This document shows, one piece after another, positions 57,322 through 63,754 of a stretch of DNA of 64,000 nucleotides; positions within the stretch are counted from its first letter, which is position 1; the number at the start of each line of letters is the position of its first letter. Source of the DNA: Aliarcobacter sp. GTDB taxonomy: Bacteria; Campylobacterota; Campylobacteria; Campylobacterales; Arcobacteraceae. The notes below the pieces were generated by a model that saw only the letters and a program-made list of their open reading frames with translations, made no database searches and was not told the DNA's origin. Where the stretch lies: NCBI GenBank assembly GCA_028690445.1, contig JAQVBE010000010.1, positions 36,217 to 100,216 of the forward strand, in the 5' to 3' direction. The position numbers were made by a program, and so were the translations under genes.

Positions 57322-57855
57322 ATGAATGATATTGTAAAACCTTGCAGAGCTTCTAGAAATTCGCTTGGATATTTTATTCCTGGTCCTATTAATATTGAAA
57401 AAAAATCTCTAAACGATGACTTAGACATTAATTTGCTTCGTATATTTGAAGTAGATCCTGTTGAAAAAAAAAGGTATATTAGAAGTTTTGGAATTTTAAT
57501 TAACAAAACATTATTTGCGATGAATGTAAAAGAGACAGAAACATTTATTGCTGAATTATCACTATTTGAAAGAGGAGATAAAAACAACAGTTATTTTAAC
57601 ATCGTTTCAAAAGATTCTGTAATAAGTTTAAAGTTAATCTCAGAAAATATTAATATTTATATCACAAAATCACAAGCAAAATCTATGATTGAATATTTCA
57701 ATAAATTAAATAAAAATTATAATTTGAGTTATGCATATGAACATGAAGTTGAATTAACTATAGATGGATATAATTACTTTTTATCTTATGATCCGAACTC
57801 TATGAAAAAATATTCTGATGAAGAAGAGATGAAAAGATTTAAAGAGTTTTGTTAA
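57322..57855 (+). CDS. Island protein of unknown function
   Basis: About 177 residues from ATG 57322, which has GAGGA eight bases upstream; a TTG at 57307 is a weaker alternative. The protein looks soluble with mixed strands and helices and an acidic C-terminal end (KKYSDEEEMKRFKEFC). The N-terminal NDIVKPCRASRNSLGYFIPG might include a short DNA- or metal-binding segment. No family recognised. Confidence 0.5.
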   Translation: MNDIVKPCRASRNSLGYFIPGPINIEKKSLNDDLDINLLRIFEVDPVEKKRYIRSFGILINKTLFAMNVKETETFIAELSLFERGDKNNSYFNIVSKDSVISLKLISENINIYITKSQAKSMIEYFNKLNKNYNLSYAYEHEVELTIDGYNYFLSYDPNSMKKYSDEEEMKRFKEFC

Positions 57856-57911
57856 TAAGACTGTTTATTTCTTGTTTATTTTACAATTTTTCAACATATC
57901 TAATTATTATT

Positions 57912-57939
57912 CAAAAAGTCCATTTTATTGGGCTTTTTG
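57912..57939 (+). terminator. Probable terminator after the first island operon
   Basis: CAAAAAGTCC and GGGCTTTTTG form a 10-bp stem with one G-T pair around an 8-base loop, 57 bases after the stop at 57855. The T-run lies within the stem, so strength is uncertain. Confidence 0.6.
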
Positions 57940-58380
57940 AAACTTAACCTAAAAAAATAGAAACTGTAAAAAACAGTTAAGTCTATCTCATTTTTTACCG
58001 CAATAATCATAAACAAAACTCTATGTTAAACTTCCTCATATTTTTATTTTATTCAAAACAAAAATTATAGTTGGAGCTCAGTTTTACTTACGAGTATTAC
58101 TTCCCATCTCAACCAAAAGAGCATGAAATATTTTTTATTACTTTGATTAAAAAAATATTTTGATTAGTAAAAATCAAAGAAGTTTGACAAGCTTTGAATT
58201 GTAAGAGTAAGTGAATACATATTATAAATTTTTACTTCTAACAAGTTCACTCGAAATGTTAGCGATTTAAATGCAAAAATCGAAAAATAAATGCAGAATG
58301 ACTTAACAATTTTTGCCTATGATAGAGGCTGAAACTATCAAATTAGAATTTAATTTTTATATATTAAACCTGGAGCATTC
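57940..58380. other. 440-base non-coding region before the recombinase gene
   Basis: No supported gene. It has an inverted repeat CTTTGATT/AATCAAAG (about 58141-58180) and two AAATGCA copies close together (about 58268-58300). GGAG lies ahead of the TTG start at 58381. The length suggests promoter and recombination sites for the adjacent recombinase, but nothing named can be supported. Confidence 0.4.
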
Positions 58381-59298
58381 TTGAGAGGAAGTGTATATTA
58401 TCAAAGTTCTCAATTAGTAAAACAAATCTTTGAATCTGGTGCAAAAAAGGAAGATAGAACAAATCCAAATCATGAACATTATCAAATGGTTGCAAGTTTT
58501 AAAACTATGGAATCTTATAGAAACATTTGGAACAATTTTTTTAACTATTTAAAAGAACATTGGAACATAAAAGATTTTGAAAAAATTGAATCTGAACATA
58601 TACAAGCATATATGGAATACAAAGTAGAATATTATCCTTCAAAACAATATTTAGAAAAAATAAGTGCATCTCTTGGTAAACTAGAAATTGCTCTAAAACT
58701 TTTTTCTAAAAATATTAGTAAACATGAAAAAGATTATGATTTTTCAATTAGACAAACTATTTTAGATAATGCTAGAGATTTAAAATTAGTTGCTAATAAT
58801 TATCATAATAGAGCTTATTCAAATCCAGAACTTTTAATTTCAAATCTTAAAAATCATCTTCATAAAATTGCTGCAAAAATTCAATATGAAGGTGGAGCTA
58901 GAATAGAAGGTGTTGCTTTTATAAAATCAGAACAATTACTTGGATTTAAACTTGATACTATCACTAATGTTAAAAAAGGAATAATCTTTACAAAAGAAAA
59001 AGGTGGCAAAGTTGGAGAAGTTTTAGTAAATACTGATACTTATGTAGAACTAGAAAATTATATAAGTGAATTTGATAAATTTAAAATCAATAGACAAGCT
59101 TACTATAATGATTTAAAACAAGCTACTTTTCTTTCAAATGAAACACCAGAAGCAAGCCATGGTCTTAGATGGAACTTTGCAAAAAGAAGAATGTTTGAAT
59201 ATGGAAAAGCTGGATATTCATATGAAGAGTGTTTACAACAAGTAAGTTATGAAATGAAGCACAATCGTGCTTCTATTACTCAACATTATTTAGCTTAA
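58381..59298 (+). CDS. Tyrosine recombinase/integrase
   Basis: 305 residues from TTG, eight bases after GGAG. The N-terminal part is a SAM-like core-binding domain (TMESYRNIWNNFFNYLKEHW). Catalytic residues can be followed: Arg174 (GGARIEGVA), Lys in EKGGK (207-210), HGLR with His260 and Arg263, His294 (MKHNRASITQHY) and nucleophile Tyr303. It ends two residues after the Tyr, which is short. It is the probable integrase of the island that begins at the tRNA fragment. Confidence 0.85.
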   Translation: MRGSVYYQSSQLVKQIFESGAKKEDRTNPNHEHYQMVASFKTMESYRNIWNNFFNYLKEHWNIKDFEKIESEHIQAYMEYKVEYYPSKQYLEKISASLGKLEIALKLFSKNISKHEKDYDFSIRQTILDNARDLKLVANNYHNRAYSNPELLISNLKNHLHKIAAKIQYEGGARIEGVAFIKSEQLLGFKLDTITNVKKGIIFTKEKGGKVGEVLVNTDTYVELENYISEFDKFKINRQAYYNDLKQATFLSNETPEASHGLRWNFAKRRMFEYGKAGYSYEECLQQVSYEMKHNRASITQHYLA

Positions 59299-59316
59299 AT
59301 TTAATTCTTATAATTA

Positions 59317-59370
59317 TTGACATACTTTCTATATTAATATATAATTATTCATATATTATCTATATTAGAT
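59317..59370 (+). promoter_or_regulatory. Consensus promoter with two operator-like sites
   Basis: TTGACA (59317-59322), a 17-base spacer and TATAAT (59340-59345) match the sigma-70 consensus perfectly. A site ATCTA-TAT-TAGAT lies at 59358-59370, just after the expected start point, and a weaker version (TTCTA-TAT-TAATA, 59327-59339) lies in the spacer. The same motif is repeated at 62976-63287. The ATG follows at 59388 with AAGGAG. Confidence 0.75.
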
Positions 59371-59387
59371 ATTAAAAGGAGTAAAAC

Positions 59388-59807
59388 ATGACTGTATTAA
59401 TGATTATTGGAGTTTTTCTTTTTATGGGATTAATCTATTTTTTTATTAGAAAAATAAATTCATTTAGTTTTAGAAAATACAAATATGGTTTCTTTTCAAA
59501 TGAGCTATTCTTTTTATATTGCATTATTTATGTTCTTTTATTTTTTGGATATGATTTATATGTGGATGCTGTAAAAGAAAAAGGTGATATATTAAATGGA
59601 ATTTTAATATTTGCATTTGGAGTAATATTATTAGCAATTAGATTAGTTTTAAATATAAAAATAGCTAAGTTCTTTTTGGGAGTATTATTTACAATAATAC
59701 AATTTTTTATATTTATACCAATAGCTTTAGGTGGATTAGTTATCTTAATGATTATATTATTGATTGCAAGTCAGATTAAGCCTGTTTTTAATGTTAATTC
59801 GAAATAA
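59388..59807 (+). CDS. Four-helix membrane protein under operator control
   Basis: 139 residues with about four hydrophobic helices (about 2-21, 40-57, 65-84, 91-130) and short loops. No signal peptide or catalytic motif is seen. It has its own consensus promoter bearing the island operator motif, so it is probably controlled with the 62951 operon. No family recognised. Confidence 0.6.
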   Translation: MTVLMIIGVFLFMGLIYFFIRKINSFSFRKYKYGFFSNELFFLYCIIYVLLFFGYDLYVDAVKEKGDILNGILIFAFGVILLAIRLVLNIKIAKFFLGVLFTIIQFFIFIPIALGGLVILMIILLIASQIKPVFNVNSK

Positions 59808-59816
59808 AAGAGATAG

Positions 59817-60071
59817 TTAATATTTAACTATTTCATTTATATCAACATTTAGATATTTTGCAATTCTTACTACATGCAATAAATTAAAATGTTTTCCATT
59901 TTTATTATTTTCACATTCACAATAAAAACTAACAGAATTAAAACCAATATTTGCAGAAAAATCTAATTGTGTAAACTTATGCTTTTTTCTTAGCTTTTTA
60001 ACATTTCTAGATACAGCTTTATAAAACTCTTCTACATCTTCTACTACTTGAACTAAATCATTATTTTTCAA
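59817..60071 (-). CDS. XRE-type HTH regulator
   Basis: 84 residues from a TTG start with AGGTG eight bases upstream. HTH: KKLRKKHKFTQLDFSANIGF followed by NSVSFYCECE, then HVVRIAKYLNVDINEIVKY, as in Cro/XRE proteins with the late LxVdxxEL turn. It is divergent from the lipoprotein gene at 60220 and may control it. Confidence 0.75.
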   Translation of the reverse strand: MKNNDLVQVVEDVEEFYKAVSRNVKKLRKKHKFTQLDFSANIGFNSVSFYCECENNKNGKHFNLLHVVRIAKYLNVDINEIVKY

Positions 60072-60219
60072 ATTAGTTTCACCTATTGGTTAATTTTGAT
60101 GTAAAGTTTATTATTATATGATTCTTTAATCATTCAGCTATAAGTGAATAAATCAATAAGTATCTCTTTAATTTAAAAGAAATATGAACTTCAAAAAATA
60201 AATAACTAGGATCATTAGT

Positions 60220-60891
60220 ATGAAGAAAAAGTATAATTTACTATTACTATGTGTAATAATTTTAGGATTAACAGGATGTAGTACAACAAATAGTGTTCTC
60301 CTTAAAGAGTTTAAGAACAATAATTCATTAGATAATATGTTCTCTTTGTCAGATGTTTTATTATCAATTGATAAAAAAAGTGAAAATTATGAGAAATTTA
60401 AAAAACAATTTATACTTATGGATACTGCTCCAATTGAGCTAATTGATAAATGTGATGGACACTTAAAACAAGGAATTTTTTATCATGATTCTAATGGTTT
60501 AGAAAGATATTCAAATTGTATGAAAAGATCAGGATATGAAGTTACTAGAATGCCTTCTTTGGTGGGATTATCTCAATTATATGGAAATTCATTTATTGGT
60601 GAAAATTATTCTGGTACATTCAGTTTTGCAGATATAGGTTCTTATCTTGCAGAAACTACTAAAGGAAAGTTTATTACAAGAAATTATATTTATCAATATA
60701 TTGGATTAATTGAGAGTGAAGATAAAGCAGAGCTTCTATGGTATGGAAGCTTTACAAATGTGGGATCCGATATGAATTACATGGAAAATGTAAAATATAA
60801 AACTATTATTGATTTAATCAATTTGTATAAAAAAGAATTAGATCAATATAAAATACCTTATCAAGATGTATATAACAATTCGAAAAAATAG
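60220..60891 (+). CDS. Predicted lipoprotein
   Basis: 223 residues. A signal peptide with lipobox LTGC (KKKYNLLLLCVIILGLTGCS) is clear. The mature part has no recognised domain; it contains a Cys pair (DKCDGH, SNCMKR) that could form a disulfide. The gene is preceded by an AGGATC site and is followed by a second lipoprotein. Confidence 0.65.
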   Translation: MKKKYNLLLLCVIILGLTGCSTTNSVLLKEFKNNNSLDNMFSLSDVLLSIDKKSENYEKFKKQFILMDTAPIELIDKCDGHLKQGIFYHDSNGLERYSNCMKRSGYEVTRMPSLVGLSQLYGNSFIGENYSGTFSFADIGSYLAETTKGKFITRNYIYQYIGLIESEDKAELLWYGSFTNVGSDMNYMENVKYKTIIDLINLYKKELDQYKIPYQDVYNNSKK

Positions 60892-60952
60892 AATATTTTA
60901 CCATTAAATTAAATGAACTATTTTCATTTAACTTTAATACATTTGGAGAAAA

Positions 60953-61267
60953 ATGCTAAAAAAATCAATTTCAATAATAACAGCAATCACTTTTTTTAAT
61001 GGTTGTGCTGTAAAACAAGAAGATTCAACTGCTACAAAAGCTTTAAAACATACTGCTAATGCACCTGCTTATGTAATAGTTGGTGTTGGAATGGCTGCAA
61101 CTTTAGCAGTTCAAGGAACATTAATAGGTGCTGGTAAACTTGTTGGAGCTGGAAAAAAAGATGAAAATTCAGATGCTAAAGAAGTGGATGCTAAAGAAAA
61201 TGAAGTTAAAAATGAACAAATGAAAGAAACAGTATCAATTGAAACTTCTGATTCTTCAAACCAATAA
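60953..61267 (+). CDS. Small predicted lipoprotein with a Gly/Ala-rich helix
   Basis: 104 residues. Lipobox FNGC (ISIITAITFFNGC), then a hydrophobic Gly/Ala/Val segment (APAYVIVGVGMAATLAVQGT), and a polar Lys/Glu/Asn-rich tail. The combination suggests a membrane-associated entry-exclusion-like or structural protein, but there is no direct evidence. GGAG lies eight bases before ATG. Confidence 0.6.
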   Translation: MLKKSISIITAITFFNGCAVKQEDSTATKALKHTANAPAYVIVGVGMAATLAVQGTLIGAGKLVGAGKKDENSDAKEVDAKENEVKNEQMKETVSIETSDSSNQ

Positions 61268-61275
61268 ATAGTGCA

Positions 61276-61312
61276 TGTTACATGAAATGTTAATTTAACA
61301 CTTCATGTAACA
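61276..61312. repeat. 37-bp near-perfect palindrome between convergent genes
   Basis: Arms TGTTACATGAA and TTCATGTAACA (11 bp, perfect) enclose a centre that continues the symmetry (one A-C mismatch, then GTTAA-T-TTAAC). It starts nine bases after the lipoprotein stop. It may act as a bidirectional terminator, but there is no T-run, so a protein-binding or replication role is also possible. Confidence 0.7.
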
Positions 61313-61338
61313 AATTCTTATAAAAATATTGCATAGAT

Positions 61339-61416
61339 TGTAAATTTACACTTTAGTTAACATTTTTGTATTTACTTATACTACTTAAACTCTTTACAAA
61401 AATGTAAATACAAAAA
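61339..61416. repeat. Nested inverted repeats
   Basis: A 12-bp palindrome TGTAAATTTACA (61339-61350) is followed by 13-bp arms TTTTTGTATTTAC (61363-61375) and its complement (61404-61416). A second overlapping pair is CATTTTTGTA (61361-61370) and TACAAAAATG (61395-61404). The repeats could fold alternatively. They fill the space between two convergent transcription units. Confidence 0.65.
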
Positions 61417-61448
61417 AATGGGAAAAGAAGAAAAAAAAGAAAGAGTAT

Positions 61449-61655
61449 TCAATTACTCTCCCTTTCTAATTCCTTTTGAATCTCTTCAAACACATTTTGA
61501 GCAAACAAACTCTGTTTTGGGTAATCTTCTACTTTATAGATTTTTATTTCATGGTCATAGATATTAAAATATTTATCAAGGAATTTTTTTAGTTCATCTA
61601 TTTGGCTTTTATCAAACTGATAGTCTAATTCTATTATTGTTTTTGGGTTTAACAT
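61449..61655 (-). CDS. Small acidic protein, last gene of the membrane operon
   Basis: About 68 residues from ATG 61655, which has GGAG six bases upstream within the previous gene's end. An in-frame start 10 codons earlier lacks a comparable site. Sequence is acidic and helical (DKSQIDELKKFLDKYF, NVFEEIQKELERESN). No known family. It follows the 56-residue gene by one base. Confidence 0.5.
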   Translation of the reverse strand: MLNPKTIIELDYQFDKSQIDELKKFLDKYFNIYDHEIKIYKVEDYPKQSLFAQNVFEEIQKELERESN

Positions 61656-61656
61656 T

Positions 61657-61827
61657 TTATTCTCCTTTAGTTTTAAATTTTTCATATTGAGTTTTTAATC
61701 TTTCATATTCATCAATAGGTAAGATTACAACATCATCTTTATTTGGTGTTTTTATTAGCAATTTATCCACATAAAAATCTATATTTTTTTGAAAAGTTTC
61801 TTGAGTTAATATTTCAGTTTTTTCCAC
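61657..61827 (-). CDS. Small Phd-like protein, 56 residues
   Basis: GTG start at 61827, preceded by GGAG six bases upstream. The middle and end (DDVVILPIDEYERLKTQYEK) resemble the Phd/YefM antitoxin segment, where a strand is followed by S/P-x-E-E/D-Y-x-x-L. The match is short and the usual N-terminal part is weak. It overlaps the upstream membrane gene by 14 bases and is followed by the 68-residue gene, which is not a recognisable toxin. Confidence 0.5.
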   Translation of the reverse strand: MEKTEILTQETFQKNIDFYVDKLLIKTPNKDDVVILPIDEYERLKTQYEKFKTKGE

Positions 61828-62089
61828 GGTATCTCCTTATTCTTTTTAATCTTAGATATTTTTTATATCTGTCAAACTCTTTATTTAATATTTTATTTAT
61901 ATCAAATGGTTTGATAATTAAAATTGCGTATATTAATACAAAAGAAATAACTACATATCCATCATTTATTGAAAAATAAAATAGTAAAAATATATATAGT
62001 ATTAATATAAAGAACAAACTCTTAAATCTATTAGCAAAGTCATATAAAAACACAAACATACATTTATGTATAAAATCTTTTGGTATCAT
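61814..62089 (-). CDS. Small membrane protein, island operon gene 4
   Basis: 91 residues with two hydrophobic segments (about residues 24-38 and 43-58) and a basic C-terminal tail (KKYLRLKRIRRYRGKN). AAAGGA precedes ATG, and only one base separates it from the previous stop. No family recognised. Confidence 0.55.
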   Translation of the reverse strand: MIPKDFIHKCMFVFLYDFANRFKSLFFILILYIFLLFYFSINDGYVVISFVLIYAILIIKPFDINKILNKEFDRYKKYLRLKRIRRYRGKN

Positions 62090-62090
62090 C

Positions 62091-62381
62091 TTAATTATCC
62101 TTTTTTACTTCACATTTTGAGACAGGAAGTTTGGTTTTACCTTTTAAGAAGTAATAGCCATCAACACTGTATTTATCCTCTTTTGAGACTTCAAGTATTA
62201 ATTCTCTTGTTGTACAAGTTAAGATTTTATTGTTATTAAAATCATTTATTATTTCATCTCTTAGATTTAGATGAAAATATAAAAGAGCAATTGGAATAAG
62301 AGCTATTATAATTATAATAAAAAACTCTATTTCAACTTTAGTATTTACAATAAAATATTTAGTTCTTCTTTTTTCATTCAT
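62091..62381 (-). CDS. Single-pass membrane protein, island operon gene 3
   Basis: 96 residues. One membrane helix (about 19-37) leads to a roughly 55-residue outer part with two Cys (ILTCTTREL and VSKCEVK). This part resembles that of operon gene 1 at 62658: both run EIINDF- or EVINAF-, Cys, then YYFL- or REFF-, and a final [K/R]C[E/V]. They are probably paralogues. The gene overlaps the previous one by four bases. Confidence 0.6.
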   Translation of the reverse strand: MNEKRRTKYFIVNTKVEIEFFIIIIIALIPIALLYFHLNLRDEIINDFNNNKILTCTTRELILEVSKEDKYSVDGYYFLKGKTKLPVSKCEVKKDN

Positions 62382-62641
62382 ATTAGATCTTTTTCTACAA
62401 TATCATCTGATAGAATTTTATTTATAATACTTATTGAAGTAACAAGTGGAATAATGGTATACATTAAAAAATTCATTACATCACTAAACTCAATAGTACT
62501 TGAAGCTTTTTCATTAAATAAACCTAACTGCAAAAAAATAACATATAATATCGCTCCTATAAATATAACAACTATACTCACAGCTACAAATATTGCTAGT
62601 TTTACAAAGAAAATATTCATTTTTTTATAAAAGTTACACAT
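62378..62641 (-). CDS. Two-helix membrane protein, island operon gene 2
   Basis: 87 residues with two hydrophobic segments (about 12-38 and 55-72) and a polar loop with Glu/Ser/Thr (NEKASSTIEFSD). GGAG lies nine bases before the ATG. It overlaps gene 3 by four bases. No family recognised. Confidence 0.55.
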   Translation of the reverse strand: MCNFYKKMNIFFVKLAIFVAVSIVVIFIGAILYVIFLQLGLFNEKASSTIEFSDVMNFLMYTIIPLVTSISIINKILSDDIVEKDLI

Positions 62642-62657
62642 TTTTAAATCTCCTTAT

Positions 62658-62951
62658 TTATTTTAAAACACATCTTTTTAGATTAAATATATTTACACCA
62701 TTACTAACAAAAAATTCTCTATTTTTCTCAAATTCATATCCATTTTTAATAGATACAATAGAAGAGTTACAAATTACTTCATTTCCATTTTTAAATGCAT
62801 TTATTACTTCATTTTTACTTTTTTGTTCATATATATTTAAAATAAAAAATAGTAACAATACACAAGAAGCTAAGATGATTCTTCTTAATATAAAAAAGAA
62901 AGCTTCTTTTTGTTTTTTACATTCATCACTTAAAGAGTTTACATTTTCCAT
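62658..62951 (-). CDS. Single-pass membrane protein, island operon gene 1
   Basis: About 97 residues from ATG 62951, chosen because AAGGA lies just upstream; a start ten codons earlier falls inside an operator site. A Lys-rich N-terminus (ECKKQKEAFFFILRR) precedes one membrane helix (about 25-40) and an outer domain with two Cys (EVICNSS, NLKRCVLK). It is probably a paralogue of gene 3. It leads the operon. Confidence 0.6.
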   Translation of the reverse strand: MENVNSLSDECKKQKEAFFFILRRIILASCVLLLFFILNIYEQKSKNEVINAFKNGNEVICNSSIVSIKNGYEFEKNREFFVSNGVNIFNLKRCVLK

Positions 62952-62975
62952 CTGATTCCTTTTTATTGATTTAAT

Positions 62976-63287
62976 ATCCATATTAGATATTTATAAAGAT
63001 ATTATAATCTAAATAGGAATAGTTTGTCAAGATTAGATTATCTAATATAGTTTATTTAATATCTATATTAGTCTAATATAGATTATAATTAGGGATTTTT
63101 AGGTTTTTATTTGTTTTTACAATTATTTTTATGTAAATCAATTTTTTATAAAATATATTCATAATATAACCATAATATATCTATTATAGATAATAATTTA
63201 TATAAATTAAGCCAATAAGGATTATTTTAATAGGATTTTACTTATCTAGTATAGAAATTAATATGATATAATTCATCTAATATAGAA
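62976..63287. promoter_or_regulatory. Operator-rich divergent promoter region
   Basis: Copies of the 13-bp motif ATCTA-N3-TAGAT lie at 62976-62988 (one change), 63040-63052 (one change), 63061-63083 (two overlapping copies making a perfect 11-bp arm palindrome), 63179-63191 (perfect), 63244-63256 (one change) and 63275-63287 (one change). A minus-strand promoter TTGACA (63025-63030), 18-base spacer, TATAAT (63001-63006) drives the operon at 62951. An extended -10 TGATATAAT (63264-63272) on the plus strand, framed by two motif copies, precedes the HTH gene. Confidence 0.75.
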
Positions 63288-63301
63288 GTAAAGAGAGTTT
63301 T

Positions 63302-63541
63302 ATGACAAAAGAAGAGTTTAATATAAGATTAAAAGAGTTAGGAATAACACAAAGAGATTTTTCAAGTATTGCAGATATACCATATTCAACAATTAACAAT
63401 TGGGGATTTAAGGTAAATGAAAAAGTAATACCAGTTCCAAGATGGGTAGCTCCATTTTTAGACCATTTTGAGAAATCAAGAAAGTATGATTATTTATTAA
63501 AAGAGATTTTAAAAGCTGCACAAAATTTAGAGAAAAAGTAA
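63302..63541 (+). CDS. HTH regulator, probable owner of the ATCTA-N3-TAGAT operators
   Basis: 79 residues. An HTH is visible at about 15-35 (TQRDFSSIADIPYSTINNWG), followed by a short C-terminal helix that may dimerise. It is a Cro-like protein without a sensor domain. Two operator copies bracket its -10 box, so negative autoregulation is likely, together with control of the divergent membrane operon. Confidence 0.75.
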   Translation: MTKEEFNIRLKELGITQRDFSSIADIPYSTINNWGFKVNEKVIPVPRWVAPFLDHFEKSRKYDYLLKEILKAAQNLEKK

Positions 63542-63550
63542 AAATTATAT

Positions 63551-63754
63551 ATGTTTGATAAATATAAAAAAATTACATATACCTTTTTATTTTTACTTTA
63601 TGTAATTACACCACTATATATAATAGTTTATTCAAATAGTTTAGTTGATTATGCAATTGCAGCTTTTATATTAACTCTTGGTTTCATATTACATTTTATA
63701 ATTGAGAATGGGCATAATAGTAGGGTTGGGGAGTTTTTACTTAGGTGGTTTTAG
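63551..63754 (+). CDS. Small membrane protein after the HTH gene
   Basis: 67 residues with two hydrophobic segments (about 8-28 and 32-49) and a short C-terminal tail. It begins nine bases after the HTH stop and is probably co-transcribed. No family recognised. Confidence 0.5.
   Translation: MFDKYKKITYTFLFLLYVITPLYIIVYSNSLVDYAIAAFILTLGFILHFIIENGHNSRVGEFLLRWF

Noticed and set aside
62593..62955. A plus-strand open frame opposite membrane operon genes 1 and 2
   Set aside because: It runs antisense to two well-packed genes with ribosome sites and lacks its own start signal.
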